Source: Psychroserpens burtonensis DSM 12212 (GTDB lineage: Bacteria > Bacteroidota > Bacteroidia > Flavobacteriales > Flavobacteriaceae). Taken from it: 64,000 nucleotides of DNA. The DNA is taken from contig NZ_AUDE01000021.1 of NCBI RefSeq assembly GCF_000425305.1, positions 1 through 64,000 on the forward strand, read 5' to 3'. Both the position numbers and the translations under genes were made by a program. Positions 41,296 through 51,075 of this stretch are shown here, piece after piece. Numbering within the stretch: position 1 is the first letter of the stretch; every line of letters begins with the position of its first letter. The notes beneath the pieces are model-generated. The model ran no database searches, was not told the DNA's origin, and saw nothing but the letters and a program-made list of their open reading frames with translations.

Positions 41296-41727
41296 ATGCC
41301 TGACAAAAAACAATTACGATACGACAAAGCATACTTAAGAATTGCTAAAGAATGGGGGAAACTTTCCCACTGCAAACGCAAACAAGTAGGTGCCATAATC
41401 GTAAGAGATAGAATGATCATATCAGACGGTTACAATGGAACTCCTACAGGTTTTGAAAACCATTGTGAAGATGACGAAGGCTATACAAAATGGTATGTCT
41501 TACATGCCGAGGCGAATGCCATATTAAAAGTGGCTGCATCTACGCAATCATGCAAAGGTGCCACATTATATATTACATTATCACCTTGCAAAGAGTGCAG
41601 TAAACTCATACACCAAGCAGGTATTATTAGAGTGGTTTACCACAAGGGTTACAAAGATGATTCGGGATTACAGTTTTTAGCAAAAGCAGGCATAGAATTA
41701 GAGTTAATTGAAGATATAAAAGTATAA
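41296..41727 (+). CDS. dCMP deaminase family protein
   Basis: A 143-residue zinc-dependent deaminase. The His-Ala-Glu site is VLHAEANAIL and the second zinc motif is LSPCKECSKLI. The N-terminal GYNGTPTGFENHCEDDEG segment is typical of deoxycytidylate deaminases, which convert dCMP to dUMP for thymidylate synthesis. The stop codon is immediately followed by the ATG of the S41 peptidase gene at 41728, so the two are translationally coupled. Confidence 0.9.
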   Translation: MPDKKQLRYDKAYLRIAKEWGKLSHCKRKQVGAIIVRDRMIISDGYNGTPTGFENHCEDDEGYTKWYVLHAEANAILKVAASTQSCKGATLYITLSPCKECSKLIHQAGIIRVVYHKGYKDDSGLQFLAKAGIELELIEDIKV

Positions 41728-43362
41728 ATGGCATTCCATAAAAAATACATCCCTCTTATTATAGGTGTTGCTATTGCAATAGGTGTTTTTATTGGCGGAA
41801 AATTAAATTTCACAGACACTTCAGACCGCTTATTTACTTCAAACAGCAAAAAAGACAAGCTTAATAGACTTATAGATTATATTGATTACGAATATGTTGA
41901 CGACATTAACACAGATAGCATCGTTGACGTCACTGTTAATGAAATCCTCGATAATCTCGATCCCCATTCTACTTATATTCCTAAAAGTGAATTAGAGCGC
42001 GTTACCAATAATATGAAAGGTGATTTTGTTGGTCTAGGTGTTAATTTTTACACCTTTAATGATACCATAACTGTGATTAGAACGGTTGAAGGTGGCCCAA
42101 GTGAGAAAGCAGGAATTAAAGCTGGTGACCGTATTTTGATGGCCGATGGTGATTCTATCTTCGGAAAAGAATGGAGCAATGCAGATATTATTTCCAAATT
42201 AAAAGGAGAAAAAGGCTCTAGAGTTAGGCTTTCTATTTTTAGAAAAGGAGAAAATCACTTGTTAGAGATTAAAGTAAAGAGAGATATCGTTCCCATTAAA
42301 AGTGTAGACGCATCTTACATGCTTACCGATAATTTAGGTTATATAAAAATCAATCGTTTTGCTGAATCAACTTATAAAGAGTTTAAGCGCGCTTTAGACG
42401 ATCTTCAAGATCAAGGTGCAACACAATTAGCTTTAGATTTACGCGATAATCCTGGAGGCTTTTTAGGCATTGCCGAACAAATTGTTGACGAATTTTTAGA
42501 AGATGATAAGCTTATTTTATTTACAAAAAATAAGACGGGAAAAATAGAGAAAAGCTTTGCTACTAGACGAGGTGATTTTGAAGAGGGTGAGATTTATATT
42601 CTTATCAATGAAAACTCAGCTTCTGCAAGTGAAATAGTTGCGGGTGCATTACAAGATAATGATAAAGGTACTATTATTGGACGTCGCAGTTATGGTAAAG
42701 GTCTCGTACAACGAGAAATGTCGTTAGGTGATGGCAGCGCAGTAAGATTAACAGTTTCTAGATATTACACACCTACTGGACGCTCAATCCAAAGACCTTA
42801 TGATAATGGCAAAAGCGGTGATTACTATAACGATTACTCTAAACGTTTAAGTAGTGGTGAGTTTGAAGATGCAGAGCAAATAAAAATATCAGATTCCTTG
42901 AAATTTACAACACCAAAAGGCAAAGTTGTTTATGGCGGCGGTGGAATTATCCCAGACATATTTGTGCCTTTAAACACCACCGTTCAAAACGAAACTATAA
43001 ATTATCTTAAACGTCGCGAATACATTAGCAATTTTGTTTTTGAAGAATTAGATAAAGACCGAAGTATATATGATGGTGTAGCAGCCGATGATTTTGTTCC
43101 AAATTTTGAAGTAAGCGATGATATTGTTATTAAGTTTCAAGACTTTGTAAACTTTAAAGAACGAACGAACATAACCTTTGTGGCTTATCATGATCAAATA
43201 AAACGTCTTATTAAATCTGAATTAGCGCAACAACTATATGGCAGTACAATTGCTGAAAAAATCCTTAATGAAACCGATGATATGATTGAGGAGGTTATTT
43301 TATTAAGTAGAGGCGATAATTACTTTGAGGTTAATTTATCTGCTAAAAAGAATAAAGACTAG
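41728..43362 (+). CDS. C-terminal processing peptidase, S41 family
   Basis: A 544-residue serine protease with an N-terminal membrane anchor or signal (YIPLIIGVAIAIGVFIGGKL). A PDZ domain lies at about 85-170 (GVNFYTFNDTITVIRTVEGG), followed by the S41 core with ALDLRDNPGGFLGIAEQIVD, the nucleophile in ENSASASEIVAGAL, and the Lys base in GRRSYGKGLVQ. It cleaves periplasmic proteins from their C-termini. A C-terminal helical domain (about 430-544) completes the protein. Linked with the dCMP deaminase gene with no spacer. Confidence 0.93.
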   Translation: MAFHKKYIPLIIGVAIAIGVFIGGKLNFTDTSDRLFTSNSKKDKLNRLIDYIDYEYVDDINTDSIVDVTVNEILDNLDPHSTYIPKSELERVTNNMKGDFVGLGVNFYTFNDTITVIRTVEGGPSEKAGIKAGDRILMADGDSIFGKEWSNADIISKLKGEKGSRVRLSIFRKGENHLLEIKVKRDIVPIKSVDASYMLTDNLGYIKINRFAESTYKEFKRALDDLQDQGATQLALDLRDNPGGFLGIAEQIVDEFLEDDKLILFTKNKTGKIEKSFATRRGDFEEGEIYILINENSASASEIVAGALQDNDKGTIIGRRSYGKGLVQREMSLGDGSAVRLTVSRYYTPTGRSIQRPYDNGKSGDYYNDYSKRLSSGEFEDAEQIKISDSLKFTTPKGKVVYGGGGIIPDIFVPLNTTVQNETINYLKRREYISNFVFEELDKDRSIYDGVAADDFVPNFEVSDDIVIKFQDFVNFKERTNITFVAYHDQIKRLIKSELAQQLYGSTIAEKILNETDDMIEEVILLSRGDNYFEVNLSAKKNKD

Positions 43363-43600
43363 TTTGCCCAGAGGTTTCAGTAAATACGTATCCTAATGCA
43401 AAACGTGAACGGTTAACGCGCTTAATACGCAACTGTCTTCTAGGCTTGTTATAAGAATCAAAAACACCAATAACAATAATTTTTATAGAGTTTCAACAGA
43501 AAAAAATGTGGTCTATTCGTGAGCATGCTAATACTCTCGTGACGATTAATAGCAGTATTAGTTTCTGACTTTCGTCTTTACTTGTCTTTTTTATACACTA

Positions 43601-44203
43601 CTAGACCTTATCATGTACTTTAGTATGTTTCCCGTCATTCCAAAGCGTGAGAATATCTGTAGCAACTTGAGCCCCACTGCCAGAGGCGATTGAAAATTGA
43701 CTTCTCCAACCTGCTAAGGTTCCTGCGACATATAATCCATCATCTACTAAATGATCTTCATTTCTTAACCAAATACGATCTTTCTCTATTCCTGCTCTTG
43801 GATGTGGCTCTACATAATTATCTAATCCCTTTATCCTAAGCAAATTGGTATAACCCACTGTAATAACAACAAGTTTTGAATGGTACTTATTTTTATTGGT
43901 AGTAATAGTAAATCCTTCAGTAGACTTCAAAACAGCATTTACTTTTTCATTTTCAATTTGCTCAACATGAGGATATAAATCTTGAAGTTGTGATTTTCCA
44001 GTTTCTAAAATATCAGACCCTAAGGTACCAGGAGTCAATCCCAAAACATTATTAAATAATGCATTTTGCAAATGGCTAGACTTTTGGTGTACTGCGATAG
44101 CAATGCGCTTATCTGTCGCAAAAGGTTTTGATTTTGCAGACCCCAAAACTAAAGCACAAGACATACCAGCTGCTCCTCCTCCAATTATGAATGTATCGTA
44201 CAT
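43601..44203 (-). CDS. Short FAD/NAD(P)-dependent oxidoreductase
   Basis: A 200-residue flavoprotein. The N-terminal FAD-binding motif IIGGGAAGMSCALVLG is intact and the C-terminal ATG-like DGLYVAGTLAG motif with GSGAQVATDIL closes the FAD fold. It is much shorter than thioredoxin reductase (about 310) and lacks both the NADPH domain and the redox CxxC, so it is probably not a disulphide reductase. Substrate is unknown. It overlaps the preceding small membrane gene by one base and forms an operon with it and marC. Confidence 0.78.
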   Translation of the reverse strand: MYDTFIIGGGAAGMSCALVLGSAKSKPFATDKRIAIAVHQKSSHLQNALFNNVLGLTPGTLGSDILETGKSQLQDLYPHVEQIENEKVNAVLKSTEGFTITTNKNKYHSKLVVITVGYTNLLRIKGLDNYVEPHPRAGIEKDRIWLRNEDHLVDDGLYVAGTLAGWRSQFSIASGSGAQVATDILTLWNDGKHTKVHDKV

Positions 44204-44421
44204 TATGCGTTACCTTTCAATTTTTGATCTACTCGCTTAGAAAACCTCAAAACTTGCAACAAAATAATAGCGCATAATGATGCAAATATTGTAATAAGAG
44301 CGACAATACTCTGACCTTCAAATAAGTTATTGAAATCTAACATACTTACATTGAAAACGATTAATCCCGCTGCAATTAGAGTTACTAAAATGATAAAATA
44401 TTTCATGAGTTCAAATTTCAA
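44203..44421 (-). CDS. Small two-helix membrane protein
   Basis: A 72-residue protein with two hydrophobic helices (MKYFIILVTLIAAGLIVFNV and VALITIFASLCAIILLQVLR) and a short basic C-terminus. No family is recognised. It lies two bases after the MarC gene and overlaps the oxidoreductase by one base, so co-transcription is very likely. Confidence 0.65.
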   Translation of the reverse strand: MKFELMKYFIILVTLIAAGLIVFNVSMLDFNNLFEGQSIVALITIFASLCAIILLQVLRFSKRVDQKLKGNA

Positions 44422-44423
44422 GA

Positions 44424-45017
44424 TTAAGCCAGTTCAAAAAGCGCTTTAATATTGTGTGCAAATAACTTAACCGCAATGGCTAAAAGAATAACACCAAACA
44501 CTTTACGAATAATGTTAATCCCGTTTTGACCAATCATTCGCTCAATTTTACTGGATGTTTTTAAGACTATAAAGATAATGATAACATTTAAGATAACTGC
44601 AATAATGATATTCTCTATTCTATATTCTGATCGCAATGACAACAAGGTTGTTAAACTACCAGGTCCAGCAATTAAAGGGAAAGCCAATGGAAATACTGAA
44701 GCTGTCATTGTTGTACTTTCATCCTGCTTATATAACGTTATCCCTAAAATCATTTCTAACGCTATGAAAAATAGAATAAAAGCACCTGCAACTGCAAAGG
44801 AATTGACACCAACACCTAAAAATGATAATATCGTTTTACCTAAAAACAAAAAGAGCACCATAATTATACCGGCAATGACAGCTGCTTTTCCACTTTCAAT
44901 ACGACCAGCCTTCTTACGTAAGTCAATTACAATAGGAATGTTACCAATAATATCTATGACTGCAAATAGAATCATAAATGCTGTAAAAATCTCTTTTATA
45001 TTTAATTGAATATCCAT
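44424..45017 (-). CDS. MarC family membrane protein
   Basis: A 197-residue protein with six membrane helices. The family signature is FPLAFPLIAGPGSLTTLLSL in the middle and IEMILGI-like and INIIRKVFGVILLAIAVKLF segments near the end. MarC proteins are integral membrane proteins once thought to affect antibiotic resistance; their transport substrate is not established. First gene of a three-gene minus-strand operon. Confidence 0.88.
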   Translation of the reverse strand: MDIQLNIKEIFTAFMILFAVIDIIGNIPIVIDLRKKAGRIESGKAAVIAGIIMVLFLFLGKTILSFLGVGVNSFAVAGAFILFFIALEMILGITLYKQDESTTMTASVFPLAFPLIAGPGSLTTLLSLRSEYRIENIIIAVILNVIIIFIVLKTSSKIERMIGQNGINIIRKVFGVILLAIAVKLFAHNIKALFELA

Positions 45018-45122
45018 GTTTTCAAATTTCGGGCAAAAGTAGGTCTTTATAAAACATCTGCAACGTTAAAAACCGGTAAAGTTTAAGTACTTTTGCTTTT
45101 ATTTAATTCAGCTCATAATCAC

Positions 45123-45692
45123 ATGTTTCAACTAGGAAAAACAATCGTTTCAGAAGATATTATTGAAAAAGATTTTTTATGTAATCTATCTGCGTGCAAA
45201 GGTGCTTGCTGTATAGATGGAGATGCTGGAGCTCCCTTAGAAGCTAAAGAAGCTCAAATTCTTAAAGAAATCTATCCAAAGTTGAAACCTTTTTTGCGCC
45301 AAGAAGGAATTGATGCTATTGAAAAACAAGGCACATCTACAACGACGTCTTTTGGTGATCTAGAAACGCCATTAATCCATGGAGCAGATTGTGCTTATGT
45401 TATTTTTGATGATAAAAAAACAGCACTCTGCGGAATAGAAGAAGCCTATAATCAAGGTGAAGTCTCTTGGAAGAAACCGGTCTCTTGCCATTTATATCCT
45501 GTTCGTGTTAAGGAGTATTCTGAATTTTCTGCGGTTAATTATGACAAATGGGAAATTTGTGATGACGCCTGCGCTCTTGGTAAAGAATTACAAGTCCCTA
45601 TCTATAAATTTGTAAAAGAAGCACTCATTAGAAAATTTGGAGAAGACTGGTATATGGAATTAGAAAACGTTGCAGAAAAGCATCTTAAGTAA
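45123..45692 (+). CDS. DUF3109 family protein
   Basis: A 189-residue cytoplasmic protein from the ATG at 45123 (MFQLGKTIVSEDIIEKDFLC); an earlier TTG would add ten unrelated residues. It carries conserved cysteine clusters, CNLSACKGACC near the start, ADCAYVIFDDKKTALCGIEE in the middle and CHLYPVRV with CDDAC near the end, as in YkgJ/DUF3109 zinc- or iron-binding proteins. The function is unknown. It is divergent from the MarC operon. Confidence 0.85.
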   Translation: MFQLGKTIVSEDIIEKDFLCNLSACKGACCIDGDAGAPLEAKEAQILKEIYPKLKPFLRQEGIDAIEKQGTSTTTSFGDLETPLIHGADCAYVIFDDKKTALCGIEEAYNQGEVSWKKPVSCHLYPVRVKEYSEFSAVNYDKWEICDDACALGKELQVPIYKFVKEALIRKFGEDWYMELENVAEKHLK

Positions 45693-45797
45693 TTTATTCT
45701 ATTTCCAATCATACATTATTTTAAACCACATATACATTTGAAATAGAAGCAGTTAATTAGTTTTGTGAATTGAATTTTCAATACTATTAATCTATAA

Positions 45798-46461
45798 ATT
45801 TCAAAAAAAATCGGTTTTATCTTCCTGTTTTTACTCATCTTTCAAACTGTTTATTCACAAAAAGTGTCTAAAATACAATTACACTCAACTTACGATCTTT
45901 GATTACACCTATAAACTCAAGATGATACAGAAAGGAGGAGATGTAGATCTTACTTACTTTTTAAAGGAAAGTGCAAAATATTTTGGTTTCGACACAGCAG
46001 ATATGACTAAAAGCACAGATACAAAAATGTTTATGGTAATTGATGGAAATCAAGGAGTAACATCTATGTTCATGGAAATGATGGACAAAAAAGTAGTTCA
46101 AAAAACAAAGCTTAAAGCTTCAGGTTTTGATAGTGATAACGATTCATCTGATTACACATATACAAAAGTCGACTCTAAAACCATTATGGGCTATGAATGT
46201 GAAGGTTTCGTGAGTGAGAACAATAAGACAAAAATCACATTCTATATAACAGATGATGTCCCTGTAAGTTTTAATCAGGTTTTTGGAGCAAATTCAAAAA
46301 GCATCCCTAAAGGGTTTAATTCAGATTGGATAAAAAAATATGCTGAAAATGGATTAATGATGGAAATGGTTTACATCGATAAAAAGAAGTCAAAAAATAA
46401 CATGATCATGAACTGTATTGGTTTAGATAAAATAGATTTTTCAATAGACACCTCTTTATAG
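45798..46461 (+). pseudogene. DUF4412-like secreted protein, frameshifted and start-less
   Basis: The first part (45798-45900) encodes a clear signal peptide, KKIGFIFLFLLIFQTVYSQ, then KVSKIQLHSTYDL and a TGA. The family continues in the next frame as FDYTYKLKMIQKGGDVDLTY through EMVYIDKKKSKNNMIM to 46461. Removal of the single C at about 45897 restores TYDFDYTYKLKM, so a one-base insertion is the likely lesion. The signal peptide also lacks an ATG (ATTTCA stands where ATGAAA is expected). The frame from 45922 could still be translated without a leader. DUF4412 proteins are periplasmic, of unknown function. Confidence 0.7.
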
Positions 46462-46496
46462 GGTTCTATGATGTCAGCTTTTAGCGGTTAAACTAT

Positions 46497-48470
46497 TTAT
46501 TTAACATTAGAGATCGTTGGTATTTTTACAATAACTTTGGTTCCAGTAGAGTTTTGATAATCATCATATAAATCTTCAATTTCAATTTGATAACCGTTAG
46601 TATAGCCTTTAGAAAAGTTTGCTAGTCGTGCTTTTGTAATCGCTATACCAACAGATTTTCGTTGAATGAGTTTATCTCTATTTATTTTATTGGACTCGAC
46701 TCTTCCTATCCCGTTATCTTCTATTGAAATGATTACATAATTATCTTGTGTTCGATAGACATGTAACCTAATTTTCTTATCCTCTTTCTTAGAAGACAAT
46801 CCGTGCCACAAGGCATTTTCTAAAAAAGGCTGCAAAACTAGTGATGGTATTTTTATACTTGCAGTATTTATGGTATCATCTACATCAATTTGAAAATCAA
46901 TTTCGTCAGAAAATCTAATATTTTCAATATTCATATATAACTTCATAGTATCTAACTCATCTTCCAAGGAGTTTTCTTTTTCCGAAGAAGCCACCAAAAT
47001 TTTTCTAATGAGTTTAGAAAATTTATTCAGATAATAAACCGCATTTTCTTTCTCATTATTTATAATGTAGAGTTTTATAGAATTTAAAGAATTAAATATA
47101 AAATGTGGATTCATTTGACTGCGTAACATATCCTGCTCTATGGTTAAAATCTGCTTTTCCTGACTCAACTGTCTGTTTCTGTACAAAGCAACCAATACAC
47201 CTACTAGAACTCCAAAGACTAAAATAGAGTACCAAAAGGCTTTTTTATTGCGCTCTAATTTAGATTTTACGATTTGATTCTCACTAGCAAGTTCTTTTAT
47301 TTCTTCATTTTTAGCTTCGTTTTCGTACTGAATAATGACATCATTAACATAACGTAGATTACGGTTGTTATTAATAGTTTTTTCAACTTTAACAGACTCT
47401 ATATAGTGCTTCAATGCGAGCTGATAATCTTTAGTTTTACTATACAATCCTGAAAGATGCTTATCAGCCTCTACAATAGAAAGATTGAGGTTATATTGCT
47501 TAGCAATCTCTAATCCTTTTTTTAGGTTTTCTTCGGAAGCTGTAAGCGATTCCATCTCTTTTTGAACCCAACCTAAATTAATGTAGGAGGATGCGATATA
47601 AAATTGATCATTAATTTTCAAAGCCATTTCTAATGCCTTTTGGATAATCCTCTTAGCATCAACAAATTTTTGTTGTTTTATATAGACCTCACCAATGCTA
47701 TTATAACAGATAACGCGACCTAAATTTGAATTGATTTGTTTATTAAAGTCTAATGACAATTTATAACTAAGTAATGCGTTCTCAAGATCACCTTGAGCTT
47801 CATAAGCGTAGCCAATATTTTGATAATTAATAGCCAGTCCTAATCTATTACACGCTTCCTTTTCAATAGCTAAAGATTTTTCAAATTGCTTAAGTGCTAA
47901 TTCATACTGTTCTAATATGAGATAAATATTACCAATACTATTTTGAGATACTGCTATATTATAGAATATGGTTTTAGAAGGGTTCTCAATAGATCGCGCA
48001 ATATCAAGTGCTTTTGTATGAAAATCTAACGCTGGCTTAACGAGATCCATTCGTCTATAAGCAACACCAATATTGTTAAGACTAATAATTTTAAATTCTA
48101 AATTATTAGTACTATTAGCAAGTTCATTAGCTTCCTTATGAATTTCAATAGACCTTTTATAGTGGGAAATATTTCTATATATCGCACCTAATGCGTTAAG
48201 CCCGTAATTCTCTCCTTCTATGTAATTGACGGTTTTAGTTGCCTTGATTAACGTATTCATCTTAGTACTATCTCTAGAATACTTTCTAAAAATAGAATCT
48301 ATCGTTGCAAATGGCTTTGGTTTTAATGTTATTAAATTGGTAATATCCTGAGCAAATGCTGAAGTATTTTCTTGTGCCTGCGATAATTGAATACTACTCA
48401 AAAAGCATAGAAATATTACTAATAACACATTAGAAGGAGTCTCAATACAATGTAATCTGAGGTAATTCAA
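46497..48470 (-). CDS. TPR-containing LytS-type sensor histidine kinase
   Basis: A 657-residue membrane sensor. A signal or anchor helix (VLLVIFLCFLSSIQLSQAQ) is followed by about eight tetratricopeptide repeats from residue 85 to 375 (ALDIARSIENPSKTIF, SLNNIGVAYRRMDLVKPALD and similar), a membrane helix at about 415-435 (FWYSILVFGVLVGVLVALY), and a His_kinase/LytS domain with QMNPHFIFNSLNSIKLYI and the ATPase N-box LVLQPFLENALWHGL and G-box GIGRV. The periplasmic TPRs probably sense a ligand or protein. It is encoded one base after its LytTR regulator. Confidence 0.92.
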   Translation of the reverse strand: MNYLRLHCIETPSNVLLVIFLCFLSSIQLSQAQENTSAFAQDITNLITLKPKPFATIDSIFRKYSRDSTKMNTLIKATKTVNYIEGENYGLNALGAIYRNISHYKRSIEIHKEANELANSTNNLEFKIISLNNIGVAYRRMDLVKPALDFHTKALDIARSIENPSKTIFYNIAVSQNSIGNIYLILEQYELALKQFEKSLAIEKEACNRLGLAINYQNIGYAYEAQGDLENALLSYKLSLDFNKQINSNLGRVICYNSIGEVYIKQQKFVDAKRIIQKALEMALKINDQFYIASSYINLGWVQKEMESLTASEENLKKGLEIAKQYNLNLSIVEADKHLSGLYSKTKDYQLALKHYIESVKVEKTINNNRNLRYVNDVIIQYENEAKNEEIKELASENQIVKSKLERNKKAFWYSILVFGVLVGVLVALYRNRQLSQEKQILTIEQDMLRSQMNPHFIFNSLNSIKLYIINNEKENAVYYLNKFSKLIRKILVASSEKENSLEDELDTMKLYMNIENIRFSDEIDFQIDVDDTINTASIKIPSLVLQPFLENALWHGLSSKKEDKKIRLHVYRTQDNYVIISIEDNGIGRVESNKINRDKLIQRKSVGIAITKARLANFSKGYTNGYQIEIEDLYDDYQNSTGTKVIVKIPTISNVK

Positions 48471-48471
48471 A

Positions 48472-49206
48472 TTATAGTTTTTCTAAAAAATCTGATTTTC
48501 GTTGTCTCGCTACAGGTATTTTGTGATTGGATTCCATCACCACATAACCTTCACTTTTGATAAATTCTTTAATTTTATTCAAATTAACAATAAAGGAGTT
48601 GTGAATTCTAAAAAAATAGTGACTTGGCAAAATGGCATCCACTTCTTTTAACTTTTTGGTGATGACTATTTTTTGCTGTTTGTTAGTTACAATAGTGCTA
48701 TAATTACCATCTGACTCCACAAATAAAATATCATCAATATCTAAAAATATAAGTTTACCATCTGTATTTATAGTAATCTTCTTTTTATCAAATTTCTCAT
48801 TGAAGCTTAGTAAAACCTCTTCAATTTTTGATGAATTATCCAATCTAGAATTATACTTTTTTATTTTTTGAATGGTCTCTATCAGATCATCAGAATCTAC
48901 TGGCTTAAGCAAATAATCAATAGCTTCATGCTTTAAGGCTTTGATTGCATACTCATCATAAGCTGTGGTGATCACCACTGGGAAATCTTTTTTGGTTAAT
49001 TTTTCAAGAAACTGAAACCCATCCATAGTTGGCATTTGAATATCAAGAAACAAGCAATCTGGCGTATTAACATTCAAGTATTTAATAGCGTCTTCTGGAT
49101 TTGAAAACGTTGCTATAATCTCAATATCATTACTAAAATTTGTGAGTTCCCATGACAGACCTTGTATCGCTTTTGGTTCATCGTCTACTATTACCGCTTT
49201 GATCAT
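48472..49206 (-). CDS. LytTR-family response regulator
   Basis: A 244-residue cytoplasmic regulator. The receiver domain has the acidic pair in VIVDDEP and phospho-Asp in LFLDIQMPTMDGFQ, plus the Lys in LLKPVDSDD. The C-terminal 100 residues are a LytTR DNA-binding domain (DILFVESDGNYSTIVTNKQQ, HNSFIVNLNKIKEF). It is the partner of the TPR kinase directly downstream. Targets are not identifiable here; the long AT-rich region upstream is a candidate. Confidence 0.94.
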   Translation of the reverse strand: MIKAVIVDDEPKAIQGLSWELTNFSNDIEIIATFSNPEDAIKYLNVNTPDCLFLDIQMPTMDGFQFLEKLTKKDFPVVITTAYDEYAIKALKHEAIDYLLKPVDSDDLIETIQKIKKYNSRLDNSSKIEEVLLSFNEKFDKKKITINTDGKLIFLDIDDILFVESDGNYSTIVTNKQQKIVITKKLKEVDAILPSHYFFRIHNSFIVNLNKIKEFIKSEGYVVMESNHKIPVARQRKSDFLEKL

Positions 49207-49464
49207 AATACCAAATATAAAATATAAAACTATGTCTCATTGGTAATATGTATAGTTAGCACAATTTTATGTATAATTTGTGAGAAAAAGTATGTTATGT
49301 TTTTAACTATTTTAGAGCCCTACCATTTATACATTTTTCCTAACCAACCACACAAATTGAAACTTTAAAGCACATTTTGTTTTTGATATTTGAATTGAAA
49401 TTAATAGAAAAAAAATAGAGTGATCGTGGGGATTCACCGTTTTGATTAAATGCTATTAATCATT

Positions 49465-49492
49465 AAAAAGTCAGGGTAATACCTGACTTTTT
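49465..49492 (+). terminator. Terminator of an unannotated transcript
   Basis: An 11-bp perfect stem, AAAAAGTCAGG/CCTGACTTTTT, with loop GTAATA and a trailing T-run. No plus-strand gene lies upstream of it. Confidence 0.75.
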
Positions 49493-49527
49493 TTAAACAG
49501 TTTTAGTTAGTTTAGTTAGTTTAGTTA

Positions 49528-49581
49528 GTTATTAAACAAGAAAAGAGAACTTTTTATAGTTCTCTTTTCTTGTTTAATAAC
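49528..49581. terminator. 24-bp perfect stem-loop
   Basis: GTTATTAAACAAGAAAAGAG plus AACT pairs exactly with its reverse complement around a 6-base loop (TTTTAT). It is bidirectional and lies 295 bases before nrdB. It may end either a short plus-strand transcript or an antisense one from nrdB's side. Confidence 0.6.
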
Positions 49582-49875
49582 TGTTTTGTTTTTCTTATTT
49601 AAAATACCTAGCAAACATCACTTGTAACTATTGTTTTAATAAGATTATACCTACATATTCTGATTAAACAAAAACACATTAAATTACTACACATCAATTA
49701 GTTATGATTATTTTTAACAAAACATATGTTTTTTTGAGAATATCACATTGTTAAAAACTTGTTGAAAAGCTTTCGTAAAAAACACAAAAATATCTCTTAC
49801 ATTTTTGAACCTTTGTTAGTCTAAATTCACACCAAAAGTTTTACCCTTTTTTTTAATAAACAAAATCCAATTAAT

Positions 49876-50865
49876 ATGTCTCAAGTTCTAGAACCAATTT
49901 TACAAGAAAATAAAGATCGCTTCGTAATTTTCCCTATCCAACACCACGATTTATGGGAGTGGTACAAGAAATCTGAAGCTAGTATTTGGACTGCAGAAGA
50001 AATTGATTTACATCAAGACATTAGCGATTGGACAAATAAATTAACAGATGACGAGCGTTATTTCATCAAACACGTACTAGCGTTTTTTGCTGCGAGTGAT
50101 GGTATTGTTAACGAAAATCTTGCTGAAAACTTCGTTAATGAAGTTCAGTATAGTGAAGCTAAATTTTTCTATGGTTTCCAAATTATGATGGAAAACATAC
50201 ATAGTGAAACCTACTCACTTTTAATTGATACGTATGTAAAAGACGAAAAAGAAAAGGCTGGTCTTTTTAATGCGATTGAAACCTTTCCTGCTATCAAAAA
50301 GAAAGCAGATTGGGCATTAAAGTGGATTGATTCTCCAAGTTTTGCTGAGCGTTTGATCGCTTTCGCAGCGGTTGAAGGTATTTTCTTTTCTGGTTCTTTT
50401 TGTTCTATATTTTGGTTAAAAAAACGTGGTCTTATGCCAGGGTTAACATTTTCTAATGAGTTGATTTCTCGTGATGAAGGTATGCACTGTGATTTTGCTG
50501 TACACTTACACGAAAACCATTTAGTAAACAAAGTACCTAAAGAGCGTATCAAAGAAATTCTTATTGATGCTTTAAACATTGAAAGAGAATTTATAACAGA
50601 GTCTCTTCCTGCAAGTTTAATTGGCATGAATTCAAAGTTAATGTCGCAATATCTTGAGTTTGTAACTGATGGTTTGCTTGCAGATTTAGGATGTGAAAAG
50701 GTTTACAATACAGCTAACCCTTTTGATTTCATGGATATGATTTCTTTACAAGGAAAAACTAATTTCTTCGAGAAACGTGTTTCTGAATACCAAAAAGCTG
50801 GTGTTCTTAACAAAGAGGAAGAAGGAGATAAGTATGACTTTGGTTCAGATAGTTTCGATTTCTAG
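49876..50865 (+). CDS. nrdB: Ribonucleotide reductase, class I small subunit
   Basis: A 329-residue R2 protein that houses the di-iron tyrosyl radical cofactor for deoxyribonucleotide synthesis. Characteristic stretches are [39 protein letters not shown] (radical Tyr and iron ligands), [20 protein letters not shown] and [20 protein letters not shown]. It is of normal length. nrdA follows after 210 bases that carry two hairpins, so their ratio may be set by attenuation or processing. Confidence 0.96.
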   Translation: MSQVLEPILQENKDRFVIFPIQHHDLWEWYKKSEASIWTAEEIDLHQDISDWTNKLTDDERYFIKHVLAFFAASDGIVNENLAENFVNEVQYSEAKFFYGFQIMMENIHSETYSLLIDTYVKDEKEKAGLFNAIETFPAIKKKADWALKWIDSPSFAERLIAFAAVEGIFFSGSFCSIFWLKKRGLMPGLTFSNELISRDEGMHCDFAVHLHENHLVNKVPKERIKEILIDALNIEREFITESLPASLIGMNSKLMSQYLEFVTDGLLADLGCEKVYNTANPFDFMDMISLQGKTNFFEKRVSEYQKAGVLNKEEEGDKYDFGSDSFDF

Positions 50866-50908
50866 AACTGATATATAAAGACAATAATATTTTTAACTGG
50901 TTGACAGT

Positions 50909-51018
50909 TTCGGAAATTTTAAAATTTCCGAAGTAAAAGTGACAACCCGTTTTAATTTCAATATAAAAATACCAATAATTAATCCGTTATTAATCAGTCA
51001 CCTACTGATTAATGATAA
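50909..51018 (+). promoter_or_regulatory. Two stem-loops between nrdB and nrdA
   Basis: TTCGGAAATTTT and its exact reverse complement form a 24-base palindrome at 50909-50932, with GGTTG/CAACC able to close it further out. A second hairpin, ATTAATCAG/CTGATTAAT with loop TCACCTA, lies at 50989-51013. Neither has a strong T-run, so they look like mRNA processing or stability elements rather than simple terminators. Confidence 0.5.
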
Positions 51019-51075
51019 CTAACTAACCCTTTTTCTGAATGGTAGCTTCAGAAAGAACTAAAAAATGTGTAACGT

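Larger units (their letters stand above)
49207..49875. other. Divergent intergenic region with two strong hairpins; ncRNA candidate
   Basis: The LytTR gene reads left from 49206 and nrdB reads right from 49876, so terminators are not expected between them, yet two are present. Between 49260 and 49490 the plus strand ends in AAAAAGTCAGG/CCTGACTTTTT followed by T-rich DNA, and contains GATCGTGGGGATTCACCG, which is less AT-rich than its surroundings. I infer a short independently transcribed RNA ending near 49492. A tandem TTTAGTTAG repeat (three units) at 49502-49528 separates it from the second hairpin. Nothing else was found up to nrdB. Confidence 0.45.

Noticed and set aside
43363-43600. Possible minus-strand gene remnant (about 46 codons without stop)
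   Set aside because: There is no start codon, it begins right after a stop, and I recognise no family; too short to support.
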